From Ursus arctos (Eukaryota > Chordata > Mammalia > Carnivora > Ursidae), in contig NW_026622863.1 in the NCBI RefSeq assembly GCF_023065955.2, positions 43,630,177 through 43,694,176 on the forward strand: DNA of 64,000 nt, given 5' to 3'. The notes under the pieces are model-generated. The model was not told the DNA's origin. It saw nothing but the letters and a program-made list of their open reading frames with translations, and did no database searches. How positions within the stretch are numbered: position 1 is the first letter of the stretch; each line of letters starts with the position of its first letter. Below are positions 35,001-45,838 of the stretch, one piece after another. The translations under genes and the position numbers were made by a program.

Positions 35001-38000
35001 TGTTCAGGGGAATCTTGCAGCCGACTTTTCCCTATTCTGACTCCAAGCGACCTGCTCTGTTTCAGGCTGCTTTCTGAGGTGGTGTGTGGGTTAATGTGTA
35101 CCTCCAACCTGCTTGACAGTTGTTTCTTGGCAGCCTCCTGTGCGCTCTGTCAACAGGTGTCCACATCCCTGCATCTCGTCAGCCGGGGCACCACGAGTAA
35201 GTGTCTGAGCTGACAGAGACGAGGGCCAAATTCTGGGCAGTGTGACTTCACTAAGATAACTGCTCTCCAGCCCTAGATAGGGTTTTTTTCTCTTCTTTAT
35301 ATACCGTCAGCCTTCTTCACCTGCACAGAGCATGTTCCCGGCATCCTTGCTTAGGAAAAGCTACCAAATTTCCACCCTTGATAAGGTAGGTGGTCAACCT
35401 GTCGAACTCCCTGCTGTGGTGTCTGGTAGTTCCCACCTAGCTGCTTTCAGCTTTGGTTGGCATTCTCTCAGGTTTTTTTGTTTTGTTTTATTTAAGATTT
35501 TATTTATTTATTTGACAGAGAGAGACAGCCAGCGAGAGAGGGAACACAGCAGGGAGTGGGAGAGGAAGAAGCAGGCTCGCAGTGGAGGAGCCCGATGTGG
35601 GGCTCGATCCCAGAACGCCGGGATCACGTCCTGAGCCGAAGGCAAACGCTTAATGACTGAGCCACCCAGGCGCCCCTCGGGTTTTTGTTTTAGTTGAGAT
35701 GTAATTCACCTATGATACAGTACACCCATTTATTTATTGTTTGGTTTTTTTTTTTTTTTTTAATTTTATTTATTTGTTTGACAGAGAGACAGCCAGCAAG
35801 AGAGGGAACACCAGCAGGGGAAGTGGCAGACAGAGGGAGAAGCAGGCTTCCCGCTGAGCAGGGAGCCTGATGCGGGGCTCAATCCCAGGACCCTGGGATC
35901 ACACCCTGAGCCAAAGGCAGACGCTTAACGACTGAGCCACCCACACGCCCCAGTTCACCCATTTAAATTGTGCAGTTCCTCTCTCGGATTTTTGTCTGAA
36001 AGACTGTCCCCGAAACTGCTCAAGAAGCGAGGATACCAAGCAGTCTGAGTGATTTGCAGGGCGCTCAGCTTGGCAGGGCATTGGAGAGGCTGTTCACCTC
36101 TGTAGCAGTTGGGTCCTCCCCTCCTTGAGGTCGTTTTCACTTGTGGGTCATATGTGGATTCCTGTGTGGCTCTTCTCCATCTTGTCTTGTTAGTAGCAGT
36201 GCTGCCTCAGACGTATGACAGCCGGGATTGAGCAAATCATACACCAGAGAACTCTTTTCCTACAGTGTTTTCCTCGGGCCTTGTTGATTGTGTATGTTTT
36301 GTGACCTTTAGCACGTTGTCAAAAGTATCTGCTCCAGGTGCACACCCAAGCTGATACTGGTTAATGTTTTATGGAGAGGAGGTGCCCTGTTTTTTCTTAA
36401 ATTGCTTTATTAAAGTATTTACATACCATAAAATCAGTTGTTTGAAGCATATGATCCAGTGATTTTTAGTTCATCTACAGAGTTGTACAGCCATCCCCAC
36501 AATCTAATTTTAGAATATTTCCATCATCCCCGAAAGATCCCTGTGCCCATTTGCAGTCCTCACCATCCCCCAACCCCCCAGCACCAGGCAAGCACTAATC
36601 TACTTCCTCTCTCTCTTGATTTGCCTTTTCTGGACATATTAAATGATTCTGTTCATATGAAGTATCCAGATAAGGTACTTTTTAATTGGTGATTTAAAGG
36701 ATGGTTGCTTTCAAATTAACAGAAAATTTACTTCAGAATATGCTTTTTCCGCTTTACTAATTATCTGTGATTTATCGGTGTGATATTCCTTGAGGTTTTG
36801 CTCAGTACTACAACCTTTTTTGTCCATAAGTTGATGTTTTGTGGAACATTTGGTTTCATGCCCATTATTGTGACATACTTTAAGGGAAAGGAGATCTTGC
36901 CCTCTGCTTTTGAAAGCTGTCCCCTAGTTAGTGAAGTAGACCTAAAAAACATGAAAATAATTAGGAGTAAATGACCACATGTAAGCAAGTGTTGGGCCTG
37001 GGTACTTTTGTTTGAGATGTTTATTGAGCGCCCTGCTCAGCTTGGAACGCCCTTATGCCAGAAGCCGGGGATGGGTGGAGGCCAAGGGAGTAGAAGAGGT
37101 GATGTGGACTCATGATCCCAGAAGATGGTAGGGTGCTACTGGGCAGACATTGAATCACATCGTCAGGTCACTCCCTTTTCAGCTTGCTTTCCATCCTCCT
37201 GATCCGTCCAGGACAGAGTCTTATTTTGGCGCAGGTGGTACCCCCAGCACTTGCTTATCTCTACCTTTTTAAGAGAGAGCATCTGTCTAGGCCATTTGAG
37301 GCAACTGTAGCTGGCTGGAATTTTATAACATTTTTGCTTGTTTCCCTTGTACTAGAGTGGGGTCAGATTTGGGGGTGCCTTGAAACCCAGGCCCCTCTTG
37401 GAATATTCAGATGGGAGCCATCACAGGTACTGGAGCAGAGGAGTGCCCTCAGCTGCCTTGGAAGGTGGGAGGCCTAGAGTTGGGAGCTTCTTTCTGAGGC
37501 TCTTGCGGAAATCTGAGTGTGAAGTGTCTGACCTGGTCAAACAGTGGATAAGGAGGTTAAGACACATCCTTCAGTGCGAAGTTCCCCCTTGGCGTCTGGT
37601 GTGGTTTTTGCCTTTGAAAGCCATGTTTCTACACTGGATGTTGTGTGTCTTTAGTAAATGGGGGCAGGGACAGAATCAACATGCAACTGAAATGTAGTTA
37701 AGGTGGGTGGGTTGGTATCTTTGTTAGATGATGTGTTTCTTTCCTGTACAAGGAAGGAGTCACTAAGCCTGGTGGCCGCACTTTAGAAATGGTTCAGAGA
37801 AGCTGTGCTGGATGTCGGGGATCTGGAGAACTGCGCCCCTCCTGTAGGTCTGTGCGTCTTCTCTGTTGGCAGGATTGCCCTGCCAAGCCAACTGGTCTCT
37901 GCTTTGTGTTTTAGACTTTTGTCGAGTTCCGAAGATAGTGGGAAGATGCCGGGCCTCCTTCCCTAGGTGGTGGTACAATGTCACTGATGGATCCTGCCAG

Positions 38001-41000
38001 CAGTTTGTGTATGGTGGCTGTGAAGGGAACAAAAATAATTACCTGACCAAGGAGGAGTGTCTTGAGAAATGTGCTGGTGTCACAGGTAAGACAGTGGTCC
38101 CTGGGGAAATGGTATAACTTACAGACAGTTTATTAACTGGGATGTGATGCCTTTTGCATTGTGCTCATTCTTCACGGCTGAACCTGGGGGATGTTTTTAA
38201 AAAGCAGAAGAAACAGGCGCAGTTTGAAGGTCGCCCACATAGTGGTTTCACAGCGGTCCTCTCCTCTTCCCAGAAAGGACAGTAGGCCACAGGCTGGAGC
38301 TGGGGGAGGGGGACTTGACTGCCTCTTCTTCTTGACTTCCTTTCTCCCACTGCTGAGTGCAAGTCCCCTGCCAGGCCTCGCAGAGGAGAGTCCGCCAGGC
38401 CACTCAGACAGGCTGCCCTCCGTGCTCCCTGGGCATTTGGGTTATTTTTACCTCTGGGACAAATGACTTGAGCTCACCCAGCCAGCCAAGGTATGAGTCA
38501 AATTAAAACTGGAACATACTTAGGGTGCCTGGGTGGCTCAGTTGGTTAAGAGTCTGCTTTCGGCTCAGATCATGATCCTGGGGTCCTGGGATCGAGCCCC
38601 ACGTCGGGTTCCCCACTCAGTGAAGAGTGTGCTTCTACCTCTGCCCCTCCCCCTGCTCATGTTCTCTCGCTCTGTCTCTCTCAAGTAAATAAAATCTTAA
38701 AAACAAAAAAAACCTAGAACATGCTTTCTGGAATCTGTCCTTCTCCCAGCCCTCACCGGCGAGGGATCAGCGGAGTCAAGATAGTGTTGACTTTGACTTT
38801 GAGAGCCTCGTAGTTTAAAGCTCTTTTTTTTTTTTTTAAGATTTATTTATTTATTATTTGAGAGAGAGAGAAAACGGTAGAGAGCACAAGTGATGGGGAG
38901 GGAAAAGCAGGATCTCCGCCGAGTAGGGAGCCCAATGTGCGACTCGATCCCAGCACCCCGAGATCATGACCTGAGCTGAAGGCAGCTGCTTAACCAACTG
39001 AGCCACCCAGGTGCCCCCAGAGAGCCTCATAGTTTAAATAAGAACCTAAAGTACCATAACAGTGTGGGCTGGCTCTGAACTGAGCCGTGAGGGCCTCCTT
39101 CAGAGTTTACGGCAATGAGATGTTGGTCCTCTGGGGCTTGATTACTTCCAAGTGTGTTCTAGAGACCCAAGGATTTGGCTGGCCAAACAATTTCATTGGT
39201 GATCTCCTTAACATTGTTACGTGGCTTTTTGCATCGTTTCTTGATGGCTTGGCATCAGTGTTCCAGCTCTGGATTATGATTCACTGGGGTCCTCAGTGCT
39301 CACCGCATGCCGCCAGCCTGTGCGCCCTGCTCCAGAGACGAGCCCTGCATCCTTGTTGGGTTTTATGTCTCCTCATGCACTGGCTATAATCTCCCTTGGC
39401 TTTGAGTTCTGCATTCAGAAATCAGATATGCTTATTAAAGTTGTACATAAAGAGGGGGAAACAACAGTGGCCTTGGCTGTGTCCTGAGGTTCAAAACGGT
39501 GCTGGAGCACACAAGCCCACAGTGAGGGAGCACCTCGAGGAACATTTCGCTCATCTTTGTGTTGCACTGCCCAGCAGACATTCAGTATTTGGAGAGCTGA
39601 GGTAGGCTGGGTATTGTTTTGGGATCATGCAGGCAAGTTCCTCTCCTTTTGGGGGGCAGCTGGCAACCTTACCCAGATGGTGACTGAGGAAAACACCATT
39701 TATTGTATTTATTGTTGTCTGCTGTGATCTGGTATGGGAGCAGGAATTAAAGGGAATTATTTTTTTGCTACCTTTTCTGTCCTTTCCCCATGAAGAGTCA
39801 GCTGTAGCAAATGTACCTGCCTGTTTTAGTTTCTCCTTATTTTTCAGGAAAACGGTTGAAATCTTAAGAACACAAGCAGTGAACAGTGGGCATTCAGACA
39901 GGATGTTGCTACAAAGGGTCACGGGTTGTAATTTGCTGGGAGAAGGCAGACAGCTGTCTCCCTCGAGGTGGTCCAGAGTCTCCAGGCCCAGAAAGCTCAT
40001 TTGTTGGCACCCGAGCGTGGCCCGGCTGCGCGTCTTGTGAAGTGTTTTCGCACGAGTCTGGGAGGAGAGCTAGAACTGCCGAGCGGCTAGTTGCTGGAGT
40101 CTTTCGCCAGCATATTCTCCCCGAGCAGGCACCCTCTGTGGGAAGCCAAATGAGAATGAGAATGTCAGTTTATTAATTTATAATGAGAACCGGAACCACC
40201 CAGGGGACCAGACACTTGGATCTCTGAGCCTGCTGTACATTTAGTCCATGTAGGCAAGCCTCTCAGCCAAATTCCCAGAAGATTTCTTGCTGAAGAGAGG
40301 CGCAGAACAAGGGACGCTGGTTTGTGATATGAACGTTTAATGGCATCAGGTGATGCTGGCCCCGTGCCTCTGCCCCAGGTCTTCTGGGACCAGCAGGGAG
40401 GCAGTGGAGCCAGGTCCTGTCCTTCCTGGACTCTGCCAGTGCTTCCTTTTTTGTATTCCTGGCCTCTCCACCTCACCCCATCACTTTGTGTGTATGTGTG
40501 AGATAAAATATACATACCGTAAAATTTACCGATTTCCCACAATTCGGCGGCATGAAGTATATTCAGACTACTGCATACCTAATTTTTTTAATTTGTTGGG
40601 TGAATTAATACAGTTAAACAGATTATTTGGCCCTGGAAGCCGTTCTGTCTTTTTAAAGTCATTTCATGCATCTTTGCTCTGATTACCAGCGAGTGATCTT
40701 AAAGTTTAACCCACAAGGAACCCACTTGGTTCCTGATTTCCAAGTTCCAGCAGGCTTGTGGTCTGGCATGTACATCGAAGGGCCCACGTAAAGGAGAAGC
40801 GGGAGTCACCGTGTGAGGCACGCACGTGGCACCGTGGCTGCTCAGGGGCTGCACTTGTTCTGTGTCACAGGGCGTTCTTGAGGTGCCCTTTCTGGCTGTG
40901 TCATCCATCCCCTTGTAGAGAACACCGTTGATGATCTGGCCGCCAGCAGGAATGGAGCAGATTCCTCTGTCCCAAGTAGTAGGTTCTTAAAACAACCGAG

Positions 41001-44000
41001 GATGGAATGAGGGCCATCTGGACCACGAAAGGACATTTGTAATTTGGGAGTAATATAAGGGCTTCCACCTCCTGGTCTGTGTATCCCAAATGGATAAACG
41101 GGCTCTGCCTAGGCCACCAGCTTCTAGCTCCTGGCTGGCGTCCTTACACCGGGGAGTTCACATTGTCCAGCGGACAAGAGGGCTGAGAGATGCTGCAGTG
41201 CTTCCAGGCTCGCCTCTGCTTCCTCCTGGGGGACAAGGGATTGTGGATGTTGCCACTGCCTTCGGCTCAGGCCCCTTCCTTCTCTCTGGGCTGGCCTCAA
41301 GTCCCCTGGCCTCTGCCTGCTGTGCTGTCTTCATTGCCCCACCCCACCTCTCCTTGCCTCTTCTGTCTCCTTTATTCTCGGTTGTCCTTGCCATCTGCCT
41401 CCCTGTGCCGAGTCCTCTGTCTTCTGCCACCCCCGCCTCTATTCCCACTGCAGTCCTTGATCTCGAGCTTTATGTTAGCTTGCTTTGTAGTGCTGACAGC
41501 AGCCGCCCCATTCCTCCTTCATGCTTAAAGGACTCTGCCTGCATCAGGAGCCTGGGGTGAGTGGTCCAGGTGCACTGGCAAGTCCAGCCCAGCTTTCTTG
41601 AAGGCCAGTTCCCATGGGCTCTGCTGGGCAAGACCCGCTATGGAGGGAGGGAATCTGCCCCCATTCCCATTCGAGGGCAGCTCCCCAGTTGGCCAGCGGC
41701 TCTGCACTGATTGTAGCCTTGGCTTTGGTTCTCTGGTTCTGATACCAGTGCTCACGTGAGAGTGAGTATTTATTAGTTCAGTGGTTGGCTGGCTTGTTAG
41801 AATCACTTTCCACTTTTGCTAGGCCAGGAATCCTGTGACTGTCCTGACCGTTGCTTTGCCTGGGTTCACTCTTTATTCCCAAGCTGGCCTCCAAGGTCAT
41901 CTAGAACCCTCAGGCACTGACATGATATCTCTAGTTTCCATCCTGTTCTAGAAGAAAATATCTCCAGGAGAGTGAGGGGCCTCCTCACTATGTCAGAGAA
42001 CGAACAAGACCATCTTCCTTATTACCTCAGAAATTGCGGCTGGGATGAGTTTCCATAGTAACCCCTGAGGTGGCAGGCAGGCCTCCCCATCCAGCATTTA
42101 TTCCAGTGTGTATGATAGAGCCCGTGAGGACTCTATGGGAGGTGACAAGCCTACCCATGGAGGGGCCTCCACTCCTAGGTGCCAGAGTCCACGCTCCCTC
42201 AGTGGGCCCTGTTAGTCTCAGGCCCAGCCAGGCTACATGTACTGTGTCCATCCCAGCCTCCCTGACGTGGATGTTTGTGTTTTAGTTTCCAGAAGGCACG
42301 ATTCTGATGACCTCTCCAGTGATATTTTCGACTACGAAGGTATAACTTTTTAAAAATATTTATGTATGGGAAAAACATGTTTTCTTCCTTAGTTGGGAAT
42401 TGAGACACACTTGAGTCTTTCCATTAAGGAAGGTGTAGAGCAGACCTGACCTTTCTCAGGTGGTAGAACTCACGAGAATGCCCCAGGGCTGTAGGAAGTG
42501 GACATGCCCCAGATGCAGGCGGGGCAGCTTTCCTTTGGAAAGGCAGTACTGTGTGCTGGCTCTGCCTCTCGCCAGCTGTGTGGCTGTGGGCAGGTTACTG
42601 TGTCTCTGCCTCCCAAGTGTGAAATGAGGGTCTTAGGACAGATCCCTTAGAGACCAAGTTCATACATGTAAAGTGCCTAGAACAGTGCCTGATATGGAGT
42701 GATCTCCTTACCAATGGAGTCTGGCTGTAAAGAGAAAGATACCCGGAAACATGGAGGACTGTCAAGTGGGCCAGACTGGCCATGTCTGTAATTTACAAGT
42801 TCCTTTAGCAGAGAGCTGTTTCTCTGTTGGCTTGCAGCAGTACGACTGCTTGGGAACATTCCAGTTCCATTTCACCTCTGAGCCCTGCTGATTTGTACTC
42901 CTTGGGTTGTGTCATTCCCAGAATATTGCACTGCCAAAGCAGTCACTGGGCCTTGCCGCGCATCCTTCTCACGCTGGTACTTTGATGCAGAGAAGAACTC
43001 TTGTGACAACTTCATCTATGGAGGGTGCCAGGGCAATAAAAACAGCTATCTCTCTAAGGAGGAGTGCATGCACAGCTGCTTTGGTGAGCCTGCCTGATTC
43101 CTAAATGCAAGAAACAATGGTGGGTGGATGAGGCCTCTTGAGAGGACACGGGTCCATTTCCCCGTCCCTAAAATGAAGAGCTTGGCAATGCTGTCATTAG
43201 GACACTACCATTCTCTGGCTCCCTTGTGGGGAAGAGGTGGGCTTTGGGCCCGGCTGTTGCACAAACATGTCCTAGGTCCCCACCGGGGTGGCAAGGCCTC
43301 AGAACCCTCAAAAGATCTGGAAGAAGTCCCTTAGAGCCTCCTGTGAAACCTCGTTGGTGGCAGCTCCAGAGGGCAGGAGGACCGTGAGCTGACCTTAGGG
43401 TTGTGTGTTCTGTTCCAGGCAAGCAGTTGTATCCTGTCCTGCCCCATGGCACTAAAGGTAAGAGGCCTCTGGCCCTCCTCCACCTGCCTTCCCTGACGAA
43501 GCTCAGCTGTGTTTTTGCAGGCACATATTGTCTCTGACACATACTCCTTCCCCGTAAACATCTTTTGGGTTGAAAGTCATGTTTCTGCACGCGAACGGTC
43601 AGACAGCTTGGAACATATGGTGGATGTTTGTCCCACCACATAGTATAATCAGTGGGGGCTGGAGGGAGGCAGTCTCCACCCGGGCAGCTCTGGGTGACTG
43701 GAGGATGAGTTCTGCCGTTAGGCTTGTGGGGTCTGCTGCACACAGGCCTGCTGCACACTGGCTCCAGGTTTGGAGGGAACTTTGCTGCTGTGGGGTGTGC
43801 TGCGTTGGTCATGGATGACAGGAAGTTGGAGAGCCCTTGCTGTGTGTGGGCAGAGCGAGGCAGGGCCAGTGCTGTTGTCCCCAAGCAGGCTGGTCTGACA
43901 AGACCCCAGGCCTCCTCTTGCTTTTGTTTCTGATTCCGAGCCTGAGTCATGGATGATAGTGTTTGCACAGAGGACCAGCCACACTGGTTTGGCCTCTTTC

Positions 44001-44985
44001 CGCCTATCTTCCTGTTCAGGAGCCCAGACCTGGCCTGCGTGTCTGCTCTGTTGTAGAGGAGCGAAGCTAGAATCTGGTTTGCCAGGCACGGGGCAGAAAG
44101 CAGCCCAGGTATGGAGGGTTGCGGGTGGAGAAGGAACCGCCCCTGCCCATTCTGTAGCCACATGGCAAGAGGGAGCCAGGTAGTTGCCACAGGAGGCCAC
44201 GTTCTTTAGCTGGAGCCCCACCTGAAGGAAAGCATCTTAGCTAACCAGTGAGACGGCGGTGGGCCAACCACTGTTCAGTTTACCTGGGCAGTTAGGAGCA
44301 TGAGTGTCCCCTCCCGGTGCTGCTCCGAACACAGCCTTGCCTCCGCCCTTACTTCATTCCACAGGCAGCCGCATGGCCACTGCCGGCCACATCCTTCTCT
44401 AGCTGGTCAGAGTGCTGTGTGAACACAAAATGTTGGGGGTTTATGTTTACACATGAGCCAGAGGGGTGTGCTTTTTACATCCTGGTACCCATTTGGTGGC
44501 TTGGGACTCCTGCACGGGTTGCCCCTGAGAGGTGGAAATACAGTGTGAAGAGGGATTCTTTTTGTTCAAAAAGAGAGAACACAAATAGCCACTGTGCACA
44601 CAGTGCGGCGCCTCCCTTTCTCAGTAGCCTGCTTCTGGGGACTGTAGACTGATCTCCCAGGCCGGTGGTGTCTGTTCTCCAGACCCTCCCAGGCTGAGGC
44701 CGGGGGAGGTCCTCGCCCTGAGCCCACGTGCATGTGTCCTTCATGAGCCCCGTGCGGCTGCGCGCTGGCTCTGCTGCTCCTCGCCCTTCTGCTTCTGAAG
44801 CCTTTCTCTCCTCCCCAGTGGTGGTCCTGGTGGGGCTCTTTGTGATGGTCCTGATCGTCTTGCTGGGCGCCTCCGTGGTCTGCCTGATCCGGGTGGCCCG
44901 GAAGAACCAGGAGCGCACCCTCCGCACGGTTTGGAGCTCTGGGGACGACAAGGAGCACCTGGTGAAGAACACCTACGTCCTGTGA
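19877..44985 (+). CDS. SPINT2: SPINT2 (HAI-2), two-Kunitz membrane serine protease inhibitor, 7 coding exons
   Basis: Coding exons are 19877-19982, 37915-38085, 40919-40978, 42286-42339, 42922-43083, 43419-43457 and 44819-44985. They total 252 codons plus stop, the same length as human HAI-2. Every intron is phase 1 with GT/AG ends, typical of Kunitz modules. Residues 1-28 are a signal peptide ([15 protein letters not shown]). Kunitz 1 spans about 38-88 and Kunitz 2 about 133-183. A transmembrane helix ([19 protein letters not shown]) and a short cytoplasmic tail ending LVKNTYVL follow. Both reactive loops keep P1 Arg ([11 protein letters not shown] and [11 protein letters not shown]), fitting inhibition of trypsin-like enzymes such as matriptase, prostasin, hepsin and HGF activator at epithelial surfaces. 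NVTDGS in Kunitz 1 is kept as an N-glycosylation site, but the second site known in human is lost (ENTVDD). No frameshift or stop is seen. Confidence 0.97.
21520..21715 (+). mobile_element. CAN-SINE
   Basis: GGGCGTGTGGGTGGCTCAGC with a partly decayed body and A-rich tail. Confidence 0.88.
22705..22907 (+). mobile_element. CAN-SINE with perfect 14-bp duplication
   Basis: CAAGGTGGGGTACA occurs at 22691-22704 and 22908-22921. Ursid-type tail. Confidence 0.96.
23680..23792. repeat. C and G homopolymer runs
   Basis: A run of about 15 C at 23683-23697 and a G-rich run at 23770-23789. Both are error-prone positions for sequencing. Confidence 0.85.
24643..24848 (-). mobile_element. CAN-SINE, reverse
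   Basis: TTTAAGATTTATTTATTTGA to GAGCCACCCAGGAGCCCC, moderately diverged. Confidence 0.9.
24969..25149 (-). mobile_element. CAN-SINE, reverse
   Basis: AAAGATTTTATTTGTTTGAT to GAGCCACCCAGGTGCTCC, inserted in a 'TTATTGAGCACCTAC' type old repeat. Confidence 0.9.
27255..27457 (-). mobile_element. Young CAN-SINE with perfect 17-bp duplication
   Basis: TGTGTCATCCTTTTCTT occurs at 27238-27254 and 27458-27474. The body is near the ursid-type consensus. Confidence 0.96.
27570..27740 (-). mobile_element. CAN-SINE, reverse, 5'-truncated
   Basis: Lacks the usual head. GTTTTAAGGGCTT flanks both sides. Confidence 0.85.
27858..28018 (+). mobile_element. CAN-SINE with deleted tRNA part
   Basis: The head is shortened to GGTTGCCTGGGGTCCTGGG; flanks are AAACGCATCTGTG and AAACACATCTGTG. 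Confidence 0.85.
28560..29095. repeat. Ancient interspersed repeat, family not assigned
   Basis: TTGCTAGAATGGCTCACAGA and CATCTCATTGTCACTCCAGA are known common-repeat words; the family is not assigned. Confidence 0.4.
31080..31760 (+). mobile_element. Possible decayed Tigger-like DNA transposon
   Basis: Conceptual translation with frameshifts gives short pieces ([18 protein letters not shown]) resembling the C-terminal part of pogo/Tigger transposases. It is heavily broken. Family assignment is tentative. Confidence 0.35.
32242..32442 (+). mobile_element. CAN-SINE
   Basis: GGGACACCTGGGTGACTCAG to CAAATAAATAAAATCTTTTT. Confidence 0.93.
33437..33455. repeat. (TCTG)n short repeat
   Basis: About four TCTG units with one change. 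Confidence 0.8.
33490..33650 (+). repeat. MIR fragment
   Basis: GTGCCCTCATTTGTAAAGTG matches MIR core. Confidence 0.6.
33689..33825 (-). mobile_element. (TTC)n and short SINE, reverse
   Basis: A TTC run at 33694-33714 is followed by AAAGTAATCTCTACACTAAA to GCCAGCCAGGCACCCC. Confidence 0.82.
34510..34640 (+). mobile_element. Short SINE with duplicated flank
   Basis: GACATTTCTA flanks both ends (34500 and 34641). The 3' part is GTGGAGCCTACTTAAAAAAA. Confidence 0.9.
35482..35676 (-). mobile_element. CAN-SINE, reverse
   Basis: AAGATTTTATTTATTTATTT to GAGCCACCCAGGCGCCCC; near consensus. Confidence 0.95.
35741..35950 (-). mobile_element. CAN-SINE, reverse, in L1 fragment
   Basis: Ends GAGCCACCCACACGCCCC; AGT(A/T)CACCCATTTA flanks it, which is old L1 sequence. 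Confidence 0.93.
36395..36700 (-). mobile_element. Old L1 3' UTR fragment
   Basis: CAGCCATCCCCACAATCTAA and CACTAATCTACTTCCTCTCT are antisense L1M 3' sequence. Confidence 0.65.
37915..38085 (+). CDS. SPINT2: SPINT2 exon 2, Kunitz domain 1
   Basis: The exon begins after TTTTAG and ends before GTAAGA, 171 bp in phase 1-1, so skipping it keeps the frame; human isoform b lacks this exon. It encodes [20 protein letters not shown] with all six Kunitz cysteines, the P1 Arg after GRC, and a potential N-glycosylated NVT. The [11 protein letters not shown] segment is the canonical second half of the Kunitz fold. Confidence 0.97.
38523..38712 (+). mobile_element. CAN-SINE in SPINT2 intron 2
   Basis: GGTGCCTGGGTGGCTCAGTT to AAGTAAATAAAATCTTAAAA. 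Confidence 0.93.
38820..39018 (-). mobile_element. CAN-SINE in SPINT2 intron 2, reverse
   Basis: Flanked by AGAGCCTC(G/A)TAGTTTAAA (38802 and 39020), one mismatch in 18 bp. Confidence 0.95.
39019..40918. other. SPINT2 intron 2, 3' part
   Basis: No exon recognised. A short antisense L1-like piece lies at about 40500-40565 (ATATACATACCGTAAAATTT). Confidence 0.6.
40919..40978 (+). CDS. SPINT2: SPINT2 exon 3, inter-Kunitz linker
   Basis: This 60-bp phase 1-1 exon lies between TTGTAG and GTAGGT. Read with the G from exon 2 it gives [20 protein letters not shown], collinear with the human linker. The human glycosylation sequon at this point (N-A-T) is N-T-V here and no longer fits N-X-S/T. The exon was placed by protein similarity and phase, and both splice sites fit. 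Confidence 0.9.
42286..42339 (+). CDS. SPINT2: SPINT2 exon 4, acidic linker
   Basis: A 54-bp phase 1-1 exon between TTTTAG and GTATAA encodes [22 protein letters not shown] linker sequence, rich in Asp and Ser, just before Kunitz domain 2. The first codon is split with exon 3 and becomes Ile (A|TT) in the spliced message. Confidence 0.9.
42540..42700 (+). repeat. MIR fragment in SPINT2 intron 4
   Basis: GTGCTGGCTCTGCCTCTCGC and AGTGCCTAGAACAGTGCCTG. Confidence 0.6.
42922..43083 (+). CDS. SPINT2: SPINT2 exon 5, Kunitz domain 2
   Basis: A 162-bp phase 1-1 exon between CCCAG and GTGAGC encodes [20 protein letters not shown] and then [20 protein letters not shown]. All six cysteines and the P1 Arg are present. 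The Pro usually following RASF is Ser here (RASFSRW instead of human RASFPRW), a small change next to the reactive loop. Confidence 0.97.
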
Positions 44986-45530
44986 AGGCCCTACCAGCCA
45001 GAGGCCGCCCTTCCTCAGGCCTCCCTGCTGATGACGAGAACCTGGGAAGGGAGGGGAGACAAGTGTAGCATGCGTGTGTGCTTTTTAAAATAGAGTGATT
45101 GGTTTGTACTTGTGCGATCATTAGGGCTTCGGGTCTGTTTGTTACTGCAGAAGGTAAGAGGGTTGCTTCCTGCTCTCCCGGCTGGGTCTGCTTTGGGAAT
45201 CCGCTCGGAGGAGGGCTCTGCCTCATCCTGCAAGTGCTCTGGCCCCAGATCAGAGTCGGCTGCTCTTCAGCTTAGTTCTTTGCTCCAGGTCTTAGTTTTT
45301 TTGGCTTACGGTGAATCCTGTAGCGTCCTTTCCCATCACAAAAGTAATGTCTTAATAGTTTCCTTTGTTTGATTTGTGTGGTTTTGTTTTTTGGTTTTTT
45401 TTTTTTTTTTTAGTAAGCAGAAACAAAAGGTTTTTTTTTACTAGGATTCTGAAAGGAAGAGAAGAAAATGTACAAGTTTAATAAAAAGGGCCTTCCCTTT
45501 TAAAATAAATTTAAGCAAGTGCTTTCTTTC
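44819..45530 (+). CDS. SPINT2: SPINT2 last exon: transmembrane segment, tail and 3' UTR
   Basis: The acceptor is CTCCCCAG at 44811-44818 and coding runs to the TGA at 44983-44985. It supplies the membrane helix, a basic stop-transfer motif (RVARKNQER) and the tail [14 protein letters not shown]. The 3' UTR is about 0.5 kb and holds a T-rich stretch near 45379-45412, followed by two poly(A) signals. The end at about 45530 is estimated. Confidence 0.85.
45480..45509 (+). terminator. SPINT2: SPINT2 poly(A) signals
   Basis: Two AATAAA hexamers are present, at 45480-45485 and 45504-45509, about 500 bp after the SPINT2 stop. Either could direct cleavage within the next 10-30 bp. Confidence 0.75.
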
Positions 45531-45796
45531 TTTATGGGGTCGCTGATTTAAACTCTACAAAATTAACACAGGACAGACACTATGTGATATGTCCTATTCT
45601 AGACATGGACTCCTTTAAAAAAATCTCATCTTTCCAATCTTTTTGAGTGAAATACATCTTACGTTGCAAGTGCGTGCCCATAAAGTTTCACCAAACAACA
45701 CTTAGTCTTACACCTGTGCTAACTTCTGGCATTTTCTTCTTCTGTGTCACTTTTGAAAAATTCTAGCCATACCCCACTCAGTTGGCTTTTGCTTTG

Positions 45797-45838
45797 TTTT
45801 GTTTTGTTGTTGTTGTTGTTGTTGTTGCTGCTGCTGCT
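45797..45838. repeat. Triplet repeat (TTG)n(CTG)n
   Basis: About eight TTG units and four CTG units, 250-300 bp beyond the SPINT2 poly(A) signals. Confidence 0.93.

Larger units (their letters stand above)
19983..37914 (+). other. SPINT2 intron 1, 17.9 kb
   Basis: Bounded by GTGAGG and TTTTAG. It carries 12 SINEs listed separately, older L1 and DNA-transposon-like remnants, and long AT-rich stretches (25.2-27.2 kb and 28.0-32.2 kb) with no recognisable exon. Any enhancer in it cannot be read from sequence alone. Confidence 0.8.

Noticed and set aside
43168..44190. Open frame of 340 codons on the minus strand in SPINT2 intron 6
   Set aside because: It is antisense to the exon 6 region and shows no known motif; a chance open frame in GC-rich intron.
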